A stretch of DNA of 6,027 nucleotides from Acidobacteriota bacterium (GTDB taxonomy: Bacteria; Acidobacteriota; UBA6911): positions 1 through 6,027 of the forward strand of contig JAFNAH010000099.1 of the NCBI GenBank assembly GCA_017860075.1, in the 5' to 3' direction. Positions 3,488 to 6,027 of this stretch are shown here, piece after piece. Position 1 is the stretch's first letter; the number at the start of each line of letters is the position of its first letter. The position numbers were made by a program, and so were the translations under genes. Under the pieces are notes generated by a model. That model was not told the origin of the DNA and made no database searches. It saw only the letters and a list, made by a program, of their open reading frames with translations.

Positions 3488-6027
3488 ATGCGCACCGGCA
3501 TCCTGGCAGTCTGCTCCCTCCTTCTGGCCGCTGCCCTGCCGGCTCAGACTTCCTGGTTTCCTTTCGCGCTCCCCTGGGACGACGCTTCGCGAACCGCCAT
3601 CGACGCCTCAAACTTGCTGACCGACTATCCGGGCCAGGACCCTGCCGTCGTCGTGGATTCCAGGGGGAACCTCCGGGCCGGCAGCGACGGTCATTTCTAT
3701 TTTGAGAAGACCGGCAAACGCGCCCGATTCTGGGGAGTCAACTTCACCTTCAACGCGAACTTCCCGCCCTGCCCGGAACGGCCGCCGTCTGCCGGAGAGT
3801 TCCAGGACGACCGGGTGGCAGACAAGGTTGCCCGGCACCTCGCGAAGCTGGGCGTCAATGTCGTCAGATTCCATCACATGGATTTTTACGCCGGCCCGAA
3901 CGGCATCTGGGACCCGAAGTATTACCCGAATGACACGCAGCACCTGAGTGATGCCGCGCTTCAGAGGCTCGACTACCTCATCTATCAGCTCCGCCGCAAC
4001 GGGATTTACGTAAACCTCAATCTCAAGGTCGCGAGGCATTTCGGTCCAGGAGACGGCCTCCAGGACACGCACCTCTTCGGCGACCCCATCTCCTTCTTCC
4101 AAGGGGTGTCGCATTTCAACTCGCGGATGATCGAGCTCCAAATGGATTACGCCCGGAAGCTGCTGACGCACCGGAACCCGTACACGGGGCTCACCTACGC
4201 CGAGGATCCCGTGGTGGCGTTCATCGAAATCGCAAACGAGGACTCTCTTTTCGGGAACCTGCTCAACGACGGCGGGCTCAACTATCTCCCCGGGGTATCC
4301 GGTGCCCTGCCCGAGCGATACAGCTCGGAACTCGACACCCTTTGGAACACCTGGCTGCGCGAAAAGTACGGCTCGCGCCAGGCGCTGGAGGCAGCCTGGA
4401 AGAGCCAGGAGCCGGCCGTGGACCCGACGGACATGATGCGCAACGGCGGCTTCGAGAACGGCATGAACGACTGGTCGGTCTATCCGATCGGAAGCGCGAC
4501 CGTGTCGGCGCGGGTGGAACAGGGTGCAGGCCCGGACGGGAGCGCCGCCCTGCGTGCGGAGGTGATATCCGACGGGACAAACTGGCACGTGCAGTGCATC
4601 CAGAACGGACACGCAATCGAGGCGGGTAAATCGTACGAGATCAGTTTCTACGCAAGGGCCTCGAGGCCGGGGGAGATCACGATCGACGTCATGAAGGGGG
4701 TCGATCCCTGGAGCAACTACGGCTTGAGCAAGACGGTCCAGCTCACGACCGCGTGGCAGCCATACCGCGGCTTTTTCCGTGCCGGTGAAACCGATCCGTC
4801 GACGGTCCGCCCGACATTCGAGCTCGGCGCGAGCAGCAACACCATCTGGATCGACAAGGTCGAGTTCCGCCAGTCGGGACCGCTCGAGCTGGGAGCCGAC
4901 GAGTCCTTCGAGGCAGGCACGGTCGTTCGGCCGTACCGGTCGGAGCTCGGCCGCTATACCAACGCCAGAATCTATGATCTGTTCCGCTTCTATTCCGGAG
5001 TGGACGAGCAGTACTTCTCCGCGATGCGCAGCTTCGTAAGAGATACGCTCGGCGCCGGGGCGATGGTGACCGGAACCGCTCCCTGGTGGGGATACCTCGG
5101 CGACACCGCAGTCCAGTCGAAAATGGACTATGTCGACGGTCACTACTACTGGGATCACCCCTCCTGGCCGGCGGGGCAAGCGTGGTCCCCGACGGGCTGG
5201 ACCATTACCAACTCGCCCTGGGTGAACCAGCTGGCTGAATTCAGCGGTCTCGCGTCACAGGCAGTCGAGGCCAAACCCTTCACCGTGAGCGAGTTCAACC
5301 ACGTGTTCCCGAACCGTTACGCGCTCGAAGGACCGCTTCTCGCGGCGGCAATCGCGAACCTGCAGGACTGGGATGCCGTCTACCTCTTCGACTACGCAGG
5401 CAACACAACGGATTTCGCACGCACTTCGACCGGGTCGTTCTTCGACCTGGCCGGAAATCCCGTCAAGCTCGCCCAGATGCCCGTCTGCTCGAGGATCTTT
5501 CTCGGCCGGCAGAGCACCGTTGCCGCAGAGGACATCGGTGTGGAACTGAGTCCGGATGAGCTCGCAGCAGGTTACGCCGCGGGAAAGGTCAATGCCGGCC
5601 AGTTTCTCGAATCCAAGGGCCTCGACCGGCGCACGTTTCTGCAGTCACGGCTGCGCATCAACAGGTTCGACCGCACGGAGCCGGTTTCCCTGGACCACTC
5701 TCTTGCGCCGGGCAGCGTCGTCGCCAGCAACGGCGAACTCACGTGGAACGCCGACAACCCGGAAGCAGCCTACGTGCTGATCAAAGGGCCGGCAGTCCAG
5801 GGAGCTGTGGGCTTCATCAGGGGCCGGACCGTGAACTTCGGCGAATGGGAGTTCACGGCCGGCGGCACCAGTCCGGAGCACATGGCAGTGCTGCTCCAGT
5901 CCAGTGACGGCGTTCCTCTGCGGGAAACGACACGGATGATTCTATCGGTCTGGACCGAACATCAGAACACCGGGATGGTGTGGAACACCAGTCAGACTTC
6001 CGTTGACAACCGCTGGGGTAGCGACCC
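3488..6027 (+). CDS. Secreted clan GH-A glycoside hydrolase with an inserted CBM4/9-like module (C-terminus beyond the right edge)
   Basis: Predicted exported enzyme that cleaves a plant- or microbe-derived polysaccharide by a retaining mechanism; substrate not readable. 846 codons are visible. A signal peptide covers residues 1-19 (MR, hydrophobic core GILAVCSLLLAAAL, cleavage after ALPA). The TIM barrel follows: RFWGVNFTF (near 80-90), NVVRFHHMDF (124-133) with Arg127 and His129, IEIANED with likely acid/base Glu251, GHYYWDH (551-557), and TVSEFNHVF with likely nucleophile Glu602. These are the spaced elements of GH5/GH42-like enzymes. Residues about 318-462 interrupt the barrel with a carbohydrate-binding beta-sandwich (NGGFENGMNDW at its start, FELGASSNTIWIDKVEF at its end) of the CBM4/9 type. 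From about 750 a C-terminal beta-rich domain begins (LTWNADNPEAAYVLIKGP onward) and is cut by the window edge. The ATG at 3488 has GGAG 9 bases upstream. I cannot assign a CAZy family; GH5, GH39, GH42 or an unclassified GH-A group are all possible. Confidence 0.85.
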   Translation, partial: MRTGILAVCSLLLAAALPAQTSWFPFALPWDDASRTAIDASNLLTDYPGQDPAVVVDSRGNLRAGSDGHFYFEKTGKRARFWGVNFTFNANFPPCPERPPSAGEFQDDRVADKVARHLAKLGVNVVRFHHMDFYAGPNGIWDPKYYPNDTQHLSDAALQRLDYLIYQLRRNGIYVNLNLKVARHFGPGDGLQDTHLFGDPISFFQGVSHFNSRMIELQMDYARKLLTHRNPYTGLTYAEDPVVAFIEIANEDSLFGNLLNDGGLNYLPGVSGALPERYSSELDTLWNTWLREKYGSRQALEAAWKSQEPAVDPTDMMRNGGFENGMNDWSVYPIGSATVSARVEQGAGPDGSAALRAEVISDGTNWHVQCIQNGHAIEAGKSYEISFYARASRPGEITIDVMKGVDPWSNYGLSKTVQLTTAWQPYRGFFRAGETDPSTVRPTFELGASSNTIWIDKVEFRQSGPLELGADESFEAGTVVRPYRSELGRYTNARIYDLFRFYSGVDEQYFSAMRSFVRDTLGAGAMVTGTAPWWGYLGDTAVQSKMDYVDGHYYWDHPSWPAGQAWSPTGWTITNSPWVNQLAEFSGLASQAVEAKPFTVSEFNHVFPNRYALEGPLLAAAIANLQDWDAVYLFDYAGNTTDFARTSTGSFFDLAGNPVKLAQMPVCSRIFLGRQSTVAAEDIGVELSPDELAAGYAAGKVNAGQFLESKGLDRRTFLQSRLRINRFDRTEPVSLDHSLAPGSVVASNGELTWNADNPEAAYVLIKGPAVQGAVGFIRGRTVNFGEWEFTAGGTSPEHMAVLLQSSDGVPLRETTRMILSVWTEHQNTGMVWNTSQTSVDNRWGSD
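4439..4873 (+). other. CBM4/9-like carbohydrate-binding domain inside the hydrolase
   Basis: Residues about 318-462 of the hydrolase. The opening NGGFENGMNDWSV is the classical N-x-x-F-E-x-G-x-x-x-W start of the CBM_4_9 fold. Further family-like pieces are GSAALRAEV, an IEAGKSYEISFYARAS strand pair, WQPYRGFFRA and IWIDKVEFRQ at the end. Aromatic residues suited to stacking on sugars are plentiful (Trp and Tyr in DPWSNYG). The domain lies between Glu251 and Glu602, so it is an insertion in the catalytic fold and not a terminal appendage. Boundaries are approximate. Confidence 0.75.

Noticed and set aside
3503..3514. Possible lipoprotein signal (LAVC) in the hydrolase N-terminus
   Set aside because: Val directly before Cys is not a normal lipobox position, and the Cys lies in the middle of the hydrophobic core; cleavage by signal peptidase I after ALPA fits better.
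3608..5179. A 523-codon open frame on the minus strand opposite the glycoside hydrolase
   Set aside because: The plus strand encodes a coherent signal peptide, barrel and CBM motifs over the same bases. The minus frame has no domain I recognise, and long antisense frames are common at this GC content.

Overview
The window reads as ordinary chromosome from a GC-rich, free-living Gram-negative bacterium. A member of the Acidobacteriota is my best guess. The clues are a Hanks-type Ser/Thr kinase whose N-terminus begins MIG and has a GKGGMG loop, a large secreted clan GH-A glycoside hydrolase with an internal carbohydrate-binding module, and strong G/C use at third codon positions. This taxonomic call is inference; no rRNA or other marker is present.

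Layout. The left quarter (2-1330) is transcribed leftward: tadA (tRNA adenosine deaminase) is followed after 84 bp by a Ser/Thr protein kinase whose C-terminal part lies beyond the left edge. A 171-bp divergent intergenic region (1331-1501) separates this pair from a rightward block. The rightward block holds a 236-aa protein I do not recognise (1502-2212), then, after 9 bp, a complete acyl-CoA dehydrogenase (2222-3400). A compact palindromic doublet follows (3394-3475), and then a secreted glycoside hydrolase (3488 to the right edge, incomplete).

Functional links. The unknown gene and the acyl-CoA dehydrogenase are probably co-transcribed and may be translationally coupled, since the Shine-Dalgarno sequence of the second overlaps the end of the first. 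The glycoside hydrolase has its own ribosome-binding site and is separated by the palindromic doublet, so it need not be part of the same unit. I see no shared pathway linking all five genes.

Most notable signal. The 3394-3475 element has two near-identical hairpins in inverted orientation, each with a GTAG tetranucleotide at its outer foot. This is the architecture of a REPIN (a doublet of REP sequences, non-autonomously mobilised by RAYT/TnpA_REP transposases). Its left GTAG supplies the TAG stop codon of the acyl-CoA dehydrogenase, and its right end touches the ribosome-binding site of the glycoside hydrolase. Two other points merit a look: a GC-rich hairpin that would pair with the ribosome-binding site of the unknown gene, and the carbohydrate-binding module inserted between the two catalytic glutamates of the hydrolase. 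I found no evidence of a new defence, CRISPR or other multi-gene system.
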